From: Synanceia verrucosa
Lineage: Eukaryota > Chordata > Actinopteri > Perciformes > Synanceiidae
Direction: 5' to 3'
Length of the DNA: 64,000 nucleotides
Assembly (NCBI GenBank): GCA_029721515.1
Contig: CM056559.1
Coordinates: 19,447,479 to 19,511,478, forward strand
This document shows, piece by piece, positions 27,201 to 39,565 of this stretch; the stretch's first letter is position 1; each line of letters opens with the position of its first letter. Under the pieces are notes generated by a model that ran no database searches, was not told the DNA's origin, and worked only from the letters and a program-made list of their open reading frames with translations. Made by a program: the position numbers and the translations under genes.

Positions 27201-28815
27201 GACTGTATTGTATTGTGAACACTGTAATGCTTGTTAAAAAGCTCTAATATCCTCAGAGTGACGACTGCACTTAAACCAATTACAGACTCCAGCTCTGCGC
27301 CTGCAGTTCTGGAGGCTGATGGATGAGGAGCGTCTATCCAGAGAGCAGCTGAGATCTCTCTATTCTATCTGGATCGAAGCCAAATGGACGAAAAGCAAAT
27401 GTTCCCACTGGGAAAGGAACGGAGTGCAGTTTTTCCTCTTGCAAAATTCCTCTAAGAGAGAGGGGGATTAGTTAATCAGCTGCACCTGTTGCCGACTCTG
27501 GGACCTCTTGGTGGGAACACACACAGACGCATAGGTATTCTCACAAACACATGTATGTCCACACATCCGCATGCATGTAAAAACACAAGCACGCACCAGA
27601 GCAGACGGCCAAAAACACACAGAGATCCAGATCCAGATCGGTGGGAACATGCCTGTGTGATTGGTCAGCCTCTCTGAAGGTGGCTAAGGTCAGGGGAGGG
27701 TGCTGCAGGGTTGTGATCATGGCTCTCACATCCCGGCAGAAACAGAGGGACTTTCCACCGGAGAGGCTCCAGCTCAAAATGGTTTATGCATTCATGATGT
27801 CATCTCTCAGTGTGTCGCAGAACATTTGGAAGAAGTTAGCACTTCAATCGAGCTGCAGCCCAGTTTCAACACATGCATGACATAGCTCAAGTGCATATTC
27901 AAATTTGCGTTTCTGAGAATTATTCATAGAGATGCATTTCAAGGTCGCTTGAAAGGTTCCAGCTTTGACCCGTACTGAAGCTTTGTTTGATGCTTTGCTT
28001 GGGCTCCAGCCACATGACAACAAGCCAGAGCAGGAATAGAGCAGGCATATGATTTTGATGATAACGTCTCCAAACAGTTGTGCATTTGTTCATGCTCAGA
28101 CTGAGGGGCTAATGCGGGGCAACGTTTTCCTGCCCCCTATTAATCCGATTATCTGATTGGTCATTGTAGTATTTCTCTCATGAGATTAACATTCCTCTTC
28201 TGTTTGACTTGATTGTCACCATCGATTCTGGTCAATACATTGGCCAACGTGCTGAGAAATTTCTTACACTGAAATGAATTGTCCAAGGGTGTTCTGTCAG
28301 AACACTCATATCATGCATGTGAATATAAGCATTATGTAACTGCATCTGTATATGAAAAGTCATTATTTCATGTTACTGGCTAGCCTAAAGCTATACTGTA
28401 CTCACATGATCACACTGCATCCGATTAAATGTATCATCTTACCAGAAGATCTCTTTAGTTACGTAATATGATGCACAAAAGTATGGCCACATACAGTTAT
28501 TTTAAACAATATGTAAAGCAACAACACACTCCCTGTCCTTCTTAGAATGCGTACGACCACGTGGACCTTCGACAACAACAGTGAGTTTCCACCCACTTGG
28601 AGCGTTAGCGCTCGTCAAGTTGCTAATGCAGAACATCTGCTCTCAGCTCTCAACATACTGTGACGTAATCGAAGAGGCAAACTCAAATGTGAATATTGAT
28701 CTAAATTTGGAGAGCTCAGATCTGTCAGGATAAATGTGGACAACTCTGCTGGAGCAAAGTGATGAAAAACAAGCACTCACTGTCCATGTGTGTTGAGTTA
28801 GTGTTGAGTTACCTG
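24295..28815. other. Intergenic region, no gene recognised
   Basis: Non-coding sequence with scattered short frames of 60-105 codons, none with recognisable similarity. A CpG-containing patch near 26.73-26.80 kb and short CA-rich tracts near 27.52-27.62 kb are the only compositional changes noticed. Confidence 0.55.
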
Positions 28816-28826
28816 GAGAGAGAAAA

Positions 28827-28893
<67 letters not shown>

Positions 28894-28970
28894 CAACGAG
28901 AGGTAGAAGTAGAGCGAGAGGTAGATAGAGTGTGAGAGAGGTAGAGAGAGAGACAGAGTTAGAGAGAGAT
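28816..28970 (+). repeat. GA-rich purine microsatellite
   Basis: Mostly GAGAGA with AAA interruptions. It becomes impure after 28892 and then merges into the adjacent GGTTGGATGA minisatellite. Confidence 0.95.
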
Positions 28971-30090
28971 GTTTGGATGATGGTTGGATGATTTTTTGAT
29001 GGTGGTTGAATGATGTTTGGGTAGTTTTTGGATGTTGTTTGGAAGGTAACTGAATAGTGGTTAGATGATGGCTGGATGGTGGTTGGATGGTTTTTGGATG
29101 GTGGTTGGATGATGGTTGAATGATGGTTGGAAGGTAACTGCTTAGTGGTTGGGTGATGGTTGGATGAGTTTTGGATGGTGGTTGGATGGTGGTTGAATGA
29201 TGGTTGGAAGGTAACTGGTTAGTGGTTGGATGATGTTGGATGGTTTTTGGATAGTGGTTGGATGATGGTTGGAGGAGTTTTGGATGGTGGTTGGATGGTG
29301 GTTGAATGATGGTTGGAAGGTAACTGGTTAGTGGTTGGATGATGTTGGATGGTTTTTGGATAGTGGTTGGATGATGTTGGATGATGGTTGGAAGGTAATT
29401 GGTTAGTGGATGGATGATGGTTGGATGGTGGTTGAATGATGGTTGGAAGGTAACTGGTTAGTGGTTGGATGATGTTGGATGGTTTTTGGATGATGGTTGG
29501 AAGGTAACTGGATAGTGGTTGGATGATGTTGGATGGTGGTTGGATGATGTTGGATGGTGGTTGAATGATGTTTGGAAGGTAACTGAATAGTGGTTAGATG
29601 ATGGCTGGATGGTGGTTGGATGGTTTTTGGATGGTGGTTGGATGATGGTTGAATGATGGTTGGAAGGTAACTGCTTAGTGGTTGGGTGATGGTTGGATGA
29701 GTTTTGGATGGTGGTTGGATGGTGGTTGAATGATGGTTGGAAGGTAACTGGTTAGTGGTTGGATGATGTTGGATGGTTTTTGGATAGTGGTTGGATGATG
29801 GTTGGATGAGTTTTGGATGGTGGTTGGATGGTGGTTGAATGATGGTTGGAAGGTAACTGGTTAGTGGTTGGATGATGTTGGATGATGGTTGGAAGGTAAT
29901 TGGTTAGTGGATGGATGATGGTTGGATGGTGGTTGAATGATGGTTGGAAGGTAACTGGTTAGTGGTTGGATGATGTTGGATGGTTTTTGGATGATGGTTG
30001 GAAGGTAACTGGATGATGGTTGGATGATGTTGGATAGTGGTTGGATGATGTTGGATGGTTTTGGATAGTGGTTGGATGATGGCTGGATGA
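28971..30090 (+). repeat. TGGATGRTGGT minisatellite with 533-bp higher-order period
   Basis: About 1.1 kb consists of short degenerate units such as TGGATGGTGGT, TGGATGATGGT and TGGATGGTTTT, punctuated by GGAAGGTAACTGGTTAGTGG. The block starting GGAAGGTAACTGAATAGTGG occurs at 29041 and again at 29574. The roughly 250 bases following each copy are almost identical, giving a period of 533 bp. The plus strand has very little C throughout. No open frame is supported. Confidence 0.95.
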
Positions 30091-30200
30091 CAGTGTCTAA
30101 GTGATCATTAAAGTCACTGAGGCGTTGCAGCTGTTAGTGTTGGCCAACTTGCTGTGTTTCCTATAATGTGGTGGGTCTGGCACTTTCTCCTCATTTCTCA

Positions 30201-30204
<4 letters not shown>

Positions 30205-30233
<29 letters not shown>
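30205..30233 (+). repeat. (CA)n microsatellite
   Basis: About 14 uninterrupted CA units. Confidence 0.98.
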
Positions 30234-30238
<5 letters not shown>

Positions 30239-32866
30239 TGTAATATCACTGTTCATCACTTCTCAGCATGTGCAAAACTTGTCTTTATTTTCATTATTAT
30301 GTTGTTTATTATGTTGTTTATTTGTTGAGCCGGTCTGTTCTGTTCTGGCCTCTTATTTAGTCATTTATATGTTGCTTACTGATCTATATCAGTTATTAGT
30401 CCTGCACATATTTTTCTGAGATACATTTGTTTGCTTACTTTACTTTGCTTCCTACTTATTTTTTTTTACACATTTTATATTTATTCTACGTTTATGATGT
30501 CGCCGTTTTTTGTATATTTTTTCCACTTTGCTGCTGGATTACTGGAAATTACTGTAATTAGTCAGATAATAACTATGTTTGGTGTTTGCCTGTTAAATTA
30601 AAAATATGCAGTTTATACCATTTTAAGTATAACCTCTCTGTGTTTGACAGAGAAGTAGCTCTGCGACCTGTTAAGATGGACATCCAGCTAGCCTCAGTCA
30701 ACAGTGAAAAAGTACTTAAAACTGACTTATTTTGTAGCTTACCATGCATTTTGTGATGCAATGCAATGCAATGCCGTGCAATTATATAAAATTAAAACAG
30801 CTGGATTTATTAACATACAAGAGCATCTGTTCCATCAGATGTGCATGAGACGGACTGTGTAGACATTCTGTTGGGTGTGGTGGTCACTGGTCCAGGTGTT
30901 GGTCAAGAAATGCCTCCAATGAGTAATTACTTGCCAAATGTTTCGCTTTCTATTTAGACACAAAGTGTTTCCTCGTAAAGTCAGTGGTGCAACAGTTGCT
31001 GAATAAATGTTAATAATAATAAAAACTAAAAAGAGATGATTAATTCAGGTTTAAATAAACATCACAGACCAATGATTAATTTCTGTTAATAGTGGTGATT
31101 ATTTGCTTTTTTGATGAACATGAGCTGCTTTTAACAAATGTCATGGAGCCATCAGGTCATTTCCACATATCCACCCCTCTGCGCCTGGACCAGGACTGAC
31201 TGCTTGGTGGTGGGTGACTCTTGGTGACAGCACCAGAGACCTCAGACAGGGTGACATTGCAGCAGTGGGCGGCTTGCTGATGCTGCCAGATGTGAGGCTG
31301 CAGCAGGTTTTCACAGCTGTACGGGGATAGAGGCTTGGACAGTGTCCAGTAACAACCTGCTTTTGTCCCGTGGTCCCCTGACATTTGTGGCCGTGTGAAG
31401 AAAAAGACATTTTTACAAGAGCTGGAATGACGGCAAACAACTGTGGCTGTGGTTTGTTAGTTCTCCCAGAAACAATCAGCCCTTTTGTTGTTTTGGGGTT
31501 TGAAAAGTACAGTGTTTTAAAGCCTTCAATGCATTTCAGAGATCTTCCTGGAACCATTTAGTGGAATGACCCAAATGTGTTTTTGCAAAGATGTATCCCA
31601 TCAGAGGCAGATGATATTTACTTACAAGTTGTTGTTTGTTTGTGCAGGCCAACATCCCTAACATGTTTCAGGGTAATTCCATTTTTGTGGACAGAGGTTT
31701 TTGCACAGCACAGTGTTTCCCATAGGACAGAGCCTCAGCAGGTCCAAACAATGTTCCCACTCCACTGATTGACACTAGACTATTGGTTATTTATTTGATC
31801 AGGGTGTGTGATGGAATTTGGCTGAGCTGATTGTAATGTAAACACTTCAGAGTGTGGCTCATTCCCAGAGTGAATATTTTTGCTAATTAGATGTCTAATA
31901 GCACTGAAAACAGTGTGTGATGTGTATTTAATAGAGGGAGCTGGAAAAAGTCTCTGCTGCTCAGTCACTACCATGTGGATGAGATGTGGACCACGCCACT
32001 GACTTGTATTTTGACAGCTGGCTTAATTCAGACACCTCTGTGTCTCCTTCTGCATGACATCATGTGATGGATTATAAAGTGATCTGAACATTGTTGTGCG
32101 TATTTTTTCCCAATGAACAACATTGTCAACAGAGTACTGCTGGATAATAAGTGCCCTTAACCTCTGACCTGTCATACTGAAACTACAAACATAAAAATAT
32201 CTCCATCTTTTTGTAGTTGACATGCAGCGGCTGCAAACGTTGACACAACCCTGCTCCATTCATCATTTAATAAATGTTTTATTATTTAGCCATTAGTTGC
32301 AGCTTATGGACCCCTAATAAAGTTCATCTTATCAGAAAGTGCTAGCACAGACTAGTGGACTATGGATGACATGTTATCAGTAGGTTATATAACTAATAAG
32401 AGCACCATGTGGGTTGCCAGGTTGTGAAAACTATCTGTATATGTCTAACTTCTTTGTCTTTTGAGTTAGCTCTTTAAAGGGGAAGAGTGTTTTATTACAA
32501 ATTGGACCTTATATCTGGGATAAAATACTGCCATTTACTCACTCATATTGCTTTAGAGTCATTTGGAGTATTTCCGACGATTTGGATTTGATGATATCCA
32601 TTTAACACGAATGAAGCAGGCATTGAAATGCAGCCAGTAAATGACATAAACTTGAGCATTTCTCAAATAACAGACATTTAATAAGATGAGCTGCACTATT
32701 ACTATTCTCACTTGAGTCTAGAGTTGTCCGTAACTTGACAAAATTCAATCTCTTCTTCCTGTGTATCATAGTTTACTAAGGACCCCTAATGCCCATCTAT
32801 GTGGCCTTCACAGTGCCGGACTCAAGAGAGAATAGTTATAGTGTAGCCCATCTTATTAAACGTTGT

Positions 32867-32894
32867 CTGAGGAAGACCGGAGTTCGGTCGAAAC
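32867..32894 (+). other. Hammerhead-core-like hairpin, possible retroelement relic
   Basis: CTGAGGA is followed by one A, then GACCG, a 5-base loop and CGGTC (a perfect 5-bp stem), and then GAAAC. Hammerhead ribozymes have CUGANGA, stem II, then GAAA, and degenerate forms are known from Penelope-like retroelements. The extra A before the stem and the absence of obvious stems I and III argue against activity. It may only be a conserved motif of a repeat. Confidence 0.2.
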
Positions 32895-34470
32895 TGTCAA
32901 GCAGGTAAATGAACATCTCCTTAATTTTTGATGTCTGAAGAAACGAAAAAATAGCGTAAATTTAGGTCAATCATATTGATTCTGCTGGACATTTTATGCG
33001 GGTTAGGGTTAGCAACTTTGGTGATCCTTTTGTGGCGTCATCATCAGTTCTAACTTTTCTAGCTAACTAACTAGAAACTTTTCCAAATACTTGAGATACC
33101 TCTGAGCATCAGCATGTTAGATAGTGTTCAACTCCTAGATTTGCTGTCGACTCTTATTCCTGTTCCTTACGTTTCTCTCCCATCTGTATGCCTTCACGTA
33201 AAAATAAATCAAAAAAAAAAAAGGACCTTACCTTGGGCCAAAAAATAGTTTCACAGTGGTTAACTGTCAGCAAGGCGAATGTGTTACAAGTCTTGTTAAA
33301 CGTGGATGGCTTACACTATGACATCATCACTCTAAAAAACAGGATGGTGCACCTAAAGAAACATTTCAGGCAGGTATTACGTGTCCAGCGCTGGACAAGG
33401 TGTTGAGCTACAGTTCCTCTGAGAGGTTTTATTCTGCTCTCTGAAAACTGTTTGTTCCCTAATCTGACACTTTTGTTAGACACTTGAAGACAGATAACAG
33501 CAAATAACTTGAATGATAAAAATAATAATGGGTGTAAGTGCAACTGTGATATGAAGCTCTCTGAGAGTATGAGGCTCCACGCAGGGATACTTGGTGATTT
33601 AATATTTCGATGACCTGTTGTTTGGATGATTAATGGCCAGTGTAACATTACACATGTGCAGAACGTAGAGCATTGCAATGCTTTCTTGTCCTTCCTGTCA
33701 GTCGAATACACAGAGCTAATGCGTCACTGATGACATAAGAATATTAGCGTTATATCGTCTCCTCCAGGGACATGTTAGCCCTCCAGTTCACATCTCTGAA
33801 AAACATTTACACAATGTTTCACGGGGTATCAGGTGACGACAGGATTTTCATCATATGCTGAGAGAAGGTGGGCTTGAACTTTGTATATCTTATTAAAAAC
33901 ATCAACATACCAGATGAGTGAAGTCAAGTTGTGGTCTTTTGTTTTTGAAATTTCAAAGCGAGACCATGAGCTCATTTTATCATCACTGGCCACATGCGGT
34001 CATATATTTTCATTGTTACAAATATAAACAGACTATCTGAGGGCAAAGTGAATGTGTAGCCAAATTCTCTATGTATTCCTCCATGTTGTCACCTTTAACG
34101 CCTCAGTGTGATGTTGAAACAACACCCAAAAAAACAAAAAAGAACTCCAAAATAGGACATAATTAAATGATAGCATATTTACTTTTATGTTTACTCGTTT
34201 AGGGCTAACATTCACGTTACTCAGAACCTTATCAATTAGCTCACATGTGTTAATAAGACGAGAAAGCAGTTTGGTTCAACCTTTAAATGCTCTTTAGTTT
34301 TTGTTTTCATGTTTATTGGTTTCACAGGCAGCTTCTTAAGCCTGTGTATGTGTGAATAGCACTAAACAAAGAAGTGTCACGCTTTATTTCAGCTGATGTA
34401 TTTCATTTCCTGTGCCTTCTTTCATCTTTTCGTGGTTACACTATTTTGCACTATTGTCCACTTCACACAT

Positions 34471-35021
34471 AGCCTGACAAGCCAGACTATGACCTCAAAT
34501 GTATATTCTGGGGGTAGTCCATAGGCAGAGTTGAAGCCTGTGGGTGGGACAACCATTGTCGTTCAAACTGCTTCTCCACATTATAGGCCAGTGCTACGAC
34601 CAATCAGAACAACGGACAATTTCTTTTAACTACCGGCGGAGACGGCTGGTATATTAGACTTTTGCCGTAGCCAGTCAGCAAAACAGCAAATACATCCTTT
34701 TTAAAATAAATGACTTGAGTGCTTCTTTCTGCTCAACTTTCAAAGAAAAGCCCAAGTCTAACTCAAAATCGATGACAGAGCCGATTCAAACTACCGCTGT
34801 TCGTTAGCCACAGTCATCTCAGTTGTTTCGCTATCTCCAGCATCATGCAGCCCTGTTATCGTGTTAAGTCGGCTCCAACGACTCACTCTGCAGATAGAGC
34901 GTTGTGATTGGTCCAACAGATTCTTTGCTGGAGCCAGGATTAGCCCCTATGGTGCGCTACTAGACCATCCTGCTAGGCAAAAATATTTTTTGCCGCTAGG
35001 GTGCGTCTCGATTTCTAGGCT
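34471..35021 (-). mobile_element. AGCCT-ended element, copy 1, with RecQ-like helicase fragment
   Basis: A 551-bp element begins AGCCTGACAAGCCAGAC and ends CTAGGCT, giving short inverted ends (AGCCT/AGGCT). It is flanked by an exact 11-bp direct repeat, ACTTCACACAT, at 34460-34470 and 35022-35032, which I read as the target-site duplication. The interior shares most of its sequence with the element at 55406-55783, plus about 120 extra bases near 34810-34960. On the minus strand it carries a broken fragment of a RecQ-like helicase. It is non-autonomous and its superfamily is unknown to me. Confidence 0.8.
34625..34775 (-). pseudogene. Broken RecQ-like helicase motif I fragment (copy 1)
   Basis: Minus-strand translation gives KDVFAVLLTGYGKSLIYQ, a helicase motif I (Walker A, GYGKS) in the style of RecQ family enzymes. 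Compared with the copy at 55.5 kb, the Pro before Thr is Leu. One base is missing in the AAAAAGG run just before KDVF, and about four bases are missing farther upstream, so the reading frame is shifted twice. Only about 50 codons are represented and nothing after motif I is present. It is dead as a gene and best seen as cargo or an internal-deletion relic of a larger element. Confidence 0.65.
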
Positions 35022-35044
35022 ACTTCACACATGTACATACTGTT

Positions 35045-35180
35045 AAATCCATTATCTACCGCTTATCCTCATAGGGTTGCGGGGGGGCTGGTGCCTATCC
35101 CAGCTGTCCTAGGGTGGAAAGCTGGATACACCCTGGACAAGTCACCACCTCATCACAGGGCACATAGAGACAGACAACCA
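35045..35180 (-). mobile_element. 5'-truncated tRNA-headed SINE-like repeat
   Basis: The segment matches the 3' half of the repeat at 59294-59642. Shared blocks are ATTATCTACCGCTTATCCTC, GCCTATCCCAGCTGTC, and CACCTCATCACAGGGCACAT with AGAGACAGACA. The tRNA-like head is missing, as expected for incomplete reverse transcription. It begins 12 bases after the target duplication of the neighbouring element. Confidence 0.8.
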
Positions 35181-38100
35181 CTGTTAAACTATTTTTGTCA
35201 TTTTTAGTTCTGAACTGCTGCAATAGTGAAATAATAAAAATACTCCATTTAGCCATGTTAACAAGTAATTAGCATTCCTTTCTGAAGGTGCATTAGCTAC
35301 AGAATATAAAGTAACATTACCCCTGTACTTCATGTAACATTACAAGTGTTTGTCTATCTAAAACTATTTATATGAGTCTTGCTGATGTATCCGTCCAGCA
35401 GTGATAAATATGTCATTCTGTCCTTCATCAGAGCAGTCAGTTGGATTGTAAGTGGATGACCTGGCTAACTGGCACTTATACATGACATGACAGTTATACA
35501 ACACAGGAGTGACTCAATGTGCAGGATGAAACCTAACAGGACCTCTCAGTGCAGACCAGGCAGCAGACTAAACATGTTGAGGCCCATGTCATCCACAGAG
35601 GGGTTCAGCCTGTAGGCAAACGACAGGGGCCACAGCTGTGTGTTATTGTAGTTTTTTTATGTATTCAGTTTACCTCATGTGTGCACTCAGGTAACCCTGT
35701 TTAGACCCTTTTACAGTTTGAACACAGTGATGACAGACGGTACATGACTGTGCGCTCACAGTTTGTCATCGGAAGTACAGCGGCGTGCGACAGCTTGTCA
35801 GGAGCAAACTATCTGTCCAGATCTGTGTGGTATTAGTGAGGAAACTATGGGCATTCATGTCACTAGATGTTAGATGAACATTGTGATGCGTCCACACTGA
35901 GGTCAAGGCAGCTCACCTTTTCTTTCTAGGAAAAGGATGAAGAACTCACATAGACACTGTCCTCATTTCTTGTGTCTTGTTATGTCTTATTCCTTAAGCA
36001 GTGGCAGATAATGTGGAATAACTGCCTATTTCACGCTGCTGCATGCATTGTGTAGGCTATTCCCTGCGTGTTTTCCCTCAGAAGATGTGAATAAGTGGGC
36101 AGGTGAGCGCATGCATGTGTGTGAACAGTAGATGTGCTGCACATACTGAATTCCACACGTCCCTCAATCCCCCCAAATCTTCTCAGCCAGACAGTATCTG
36201 TCAGCGAACAGAGCGCCGCTCTCTGCCAGGGCTGCAGTCATCCACCCCATGGTGGGTTTCCATGGTACTGAGATACACTGAGGGGAAACACTGGTGTCAT
36301 CCCTTCAGAGGCCGTCTCCTGTTTGCTCATTCCACACAGAACTTCATCTCAGGCTCAAGGAATCAACTGAGTCAACACTGAAGAGAGGAGAACTTCAACA
36401 TCACATCTTGCTTTCACTAAGCTTTATTTGGTTTAAGTTTCAACCCAAGGTAGTTCTTTGTCAAACAATACCCCATTTACAGTTTTACTACCATGACGTA
36501 ATAGATGAAAATGTACCAGGGGTGAAATGTTGCACTAGGGGATGGATGTAGAGTGCAGTATGTTTTTTTAATGTTCACCTGTGATTTAATGCAGTAGTAG
36601 TTAGTAAGGTTAGTTGCACATGCTTCAGCCTCTGTGTTGCAGGAAATTCATTGTCTTTATGGGTTTCAGGCAATCATGAGTTTCTGAGTGCAGGACGAGG
36701 CCTTTAACAGAAACTTGCATGGTTTCACAATAAGACATTATAGCACAATGGGAACTATATTACTACTATATTAAAACTTTTGTGGTTATGAACTGTGGTC
36801 ATCTGATGCACTTCTTATATAAAACTATTGGTGAATTTTGGTCTTCCCATAACCAAGTACCTGACCCTAAAAAACTTTGTCTGTAGAGTGCAAAAAAATA
36901 AAATAAATTTTCAATGAACATGAAAGGATTCAATCAATGAAAGGATTCTTTTGTTTTTCGTCGCAGTTTTTGCAAAAAATGAAATTCATGCAGCACTGTG
37001 TTTCTTTCAAAATATCTTTCTTTTGCTAATCTGTGGTCTATACATTTAGTCTTTAGGAGACAGGGCTGATGCTGGGAGTGGTTTGTCTTCCTTAGCTCTG
37101 TCGACTCACTAAACTTAAACACAGCACTAAAAATGAGTTTACTGCCTTGAGTATACCTCAGGAATCCTACTGAGAAAAACGAAAGGCACATAAGTGAAAG
37201 AGCACACCTTTGTGCCAAAACAAAACATCAGTCATGAATTACTGTCTGTCCTGGGGCATATTAGATATGACTCAGACTTTAATGCTAAAAAGTCACTTTG
37301 TTCTTGGTGTGTTTGGCCTGGGTGCCATAAAAAAAAGTTTGGGCCATGAGGGAAGATAGCTCAAGGCTGACAGGGTCGAAAATTCACTTAGAATCAAACA
37401 CCGTCTGGACACACTGTCAGTCACACGCTTCATTTCCTCTTCCTGTTTGTCAAAATAATTTGCTCAGTATTGGTAACATGTCACTGAGTCATTATATGCT
37501 CCTTTCAGTGTTGTGAACAGCTTAAATGCAGCACTGTGGTGAAGAGAAGCTGACATTTCTGACATGTAGAACAGCTGCAGCTCCATCCTGGCTCAGAATC
37601 TGCAGGACGGATGTGATCGCTCTGCAGCCGTCAGCCTGCAGCACTTGCACCTCTGTTTGGTGTCACTTAGCGTCGGGAAAAATGCAACACAACACAACAG
37701 CACTCCTCTAATATGATCTGAAACAATAGCTTTACATGAATGTTCATATTTTGAGCATAATTTATTTTATGTTACCATTGGATGTTTTTAATATGAATGA
37801 AAATTAATTAGACCGCAGATTGATATTTATATTTGAGACTTTAAATACCTGCTGACAAAATATCTGCCAATTTACGAAACAATCCTTTTGTTAAGAGCCA
37901 ACACACAGTAAGTGAAACATGTAAAAAACTGAGGATAATGTTTGCCGTTGTCAAATCTTAGTTTAGTGAGCAAGTCATTTTTTTTTAAATTTTCATGTCA
38001 TTTGGTTTCAAAAGTTAATGCTAACTGTGTTCTGTGTCTGCTGGATGTGTTCATAGACATTTTTCACCAACAACCAAAAGTTTTTACACCTTGGCAGCTC

Positions 38101-39565
38101 ACCTTTTCTTTCTGGAGGTGTTTTCCAGTGTTTACTGGTTCATTATTTAAAGCAGTAGTAGTTAGTAGGTAGTTTCTCTCATATTTCTACAGGCTTCAGC
38201 TGCAGGAAATTCATTAATTCATCATTATGAATCACTTCCTTATCTCTCGTTTGGACTGGTGTTGCTTTGTACTAGATAAATGACTCAGTGAGGAGCATTT
38301 AAAGTCCATCAGACTGCCGCTCTGCCCTCTTGACCTCACAGCCCTCCCCTTCTCTAAAAACTCTGCTGCTTATCTGGTTTTCCTCCAAACTACCATCACT
38401 GACACCTGGCTCATGCCAAAATAAGGATGATTCTTTCAGTGCGTTTCAGAGGAACACAAGCACCTTGCTGTCTTTGTTACCTCAAATCTACCATATGTGC
38501 TTTGACTGTTCACAAATGGTGCACGGCTTGATACTGAAAAATCTCTGATACCAGATACTTATGATACCGTCTGACATGACACCATTGCATTTATCTAAAT
38601 GATAACCAGTTGTATCATTCCTCCACCTGTCATAGTCATATAAGAAATACAGCAGTATAAATGCATAGGCCTCACACATTTATTCTCATCTATGCTCAAC
38701 TAACCTCAGTGATGCTGCGAATGAGGGAAAATTTAATTTTTTTTTTGTATCACCTCTATGATAATTCTTCATAATTAAAAAGTAAGAATAAGTAGTCTGG
38801 TGTCTTGTATTCCTTATGAGGCTAGAATTTGAAATGCAGTTTATTTTATTTAGATTTTATCAGTTCAGTATTGTGGATACCAGTTTGAATTTTACTCGGA
38901 GTCAGAAAGGAAGTCAGAGGTTCGTTTTCACATCACTGCTGCTCACCAGCAGCAGATGAACATCATGTTGCTCTACATTTGGTGGATGGTGGTTACTGGT
39001 CCCTTCTTCTGGGTGGGTCCATTTCTATGCCACTTTTGTCGGTGTGACATGCCCACTGGAAAAAGTGAGGGACAGACAGAAAGCACTGTGTTACATTTTC
39101 CTGACAAGGTACAAGAAGAGCTTCTCAAAGTTCTCCATGATTCAGGTCTTCATAATAGGAACACTGCGATCATGCCTGTAAATAATTCTGTTCTCATTTA
39201 TGAATTTTTGAACTGTCAAGTTGAGCTTGTAGAAAACCCTGAGCAGTGGCCATCCAGCCAGGAATTCATTAAGAGTTTTCTGGATACAGTTTTCCAAGAT
39301 GGCGGCAAATTCATCTGGATGAAAGCAGCATACGACCAACAATTCCTCTGGTCTCTGCGCTGTTGGGCCTGTAGATGGTGCACATTAAGAGCAATACATA
39401 CCAGCAGTGTTTTTAAATCTGCCTCTGTTTTACTAAATGTAATAATCCAGAGTCATGGTGGTCATGGAAATGGAGAGAAAGAAATGAATTCATAATTACA
39501 GTGCTTTTCTTCCTGTATACTCTTGGAGTCTATATACATTTAGGGCTGGTATTTAAATGAATATC
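35181..39565. other. Intergenic region with dispersed duplicated segments
   Basis: No gene recognised. A 179-codon plus-strand frame (38956-39495) is the longest in the window but has no recognisable domain or splice context, and one frame of that length is expected by chance in 64 kb. Related segments occur at 35907-35927 and 38093-38113 (21 identical bases), and at about 36580-36665 and 38130-38225. Confidence 0.5.

Larger units (their letters stand above)
30091..34459. other. Intergenic region, no gene recognised
   Basis: Contains a (CA)n microsatellite, a small ATGCA cluster near 30.74-30.77 kb and a hammerhead-like hairpin at 32867-32894. The longest frame, 138 codons on the minus strand at 31141-31557, has no recognisable similarity. 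Confidence 0.55.

Noticed and set aside
28971..30090. CRISPR-like array of spaced repeats
   Set aside because: Units are contiguous, degenerate and lack unique spacers; it is a eukaryotic minisatellite.
31141..31557. 138-codon minus-strand frame
   Set aside because: Composition and sequence resemble no protein family; length is within chance expectation.
38956..39495. Longest open frame in the window (179 codons, plus strand)
   Set aside because: No recognisable domain, and no splice or promoter context. About one frame of this length is expected by chance in six frames of 64 kb.
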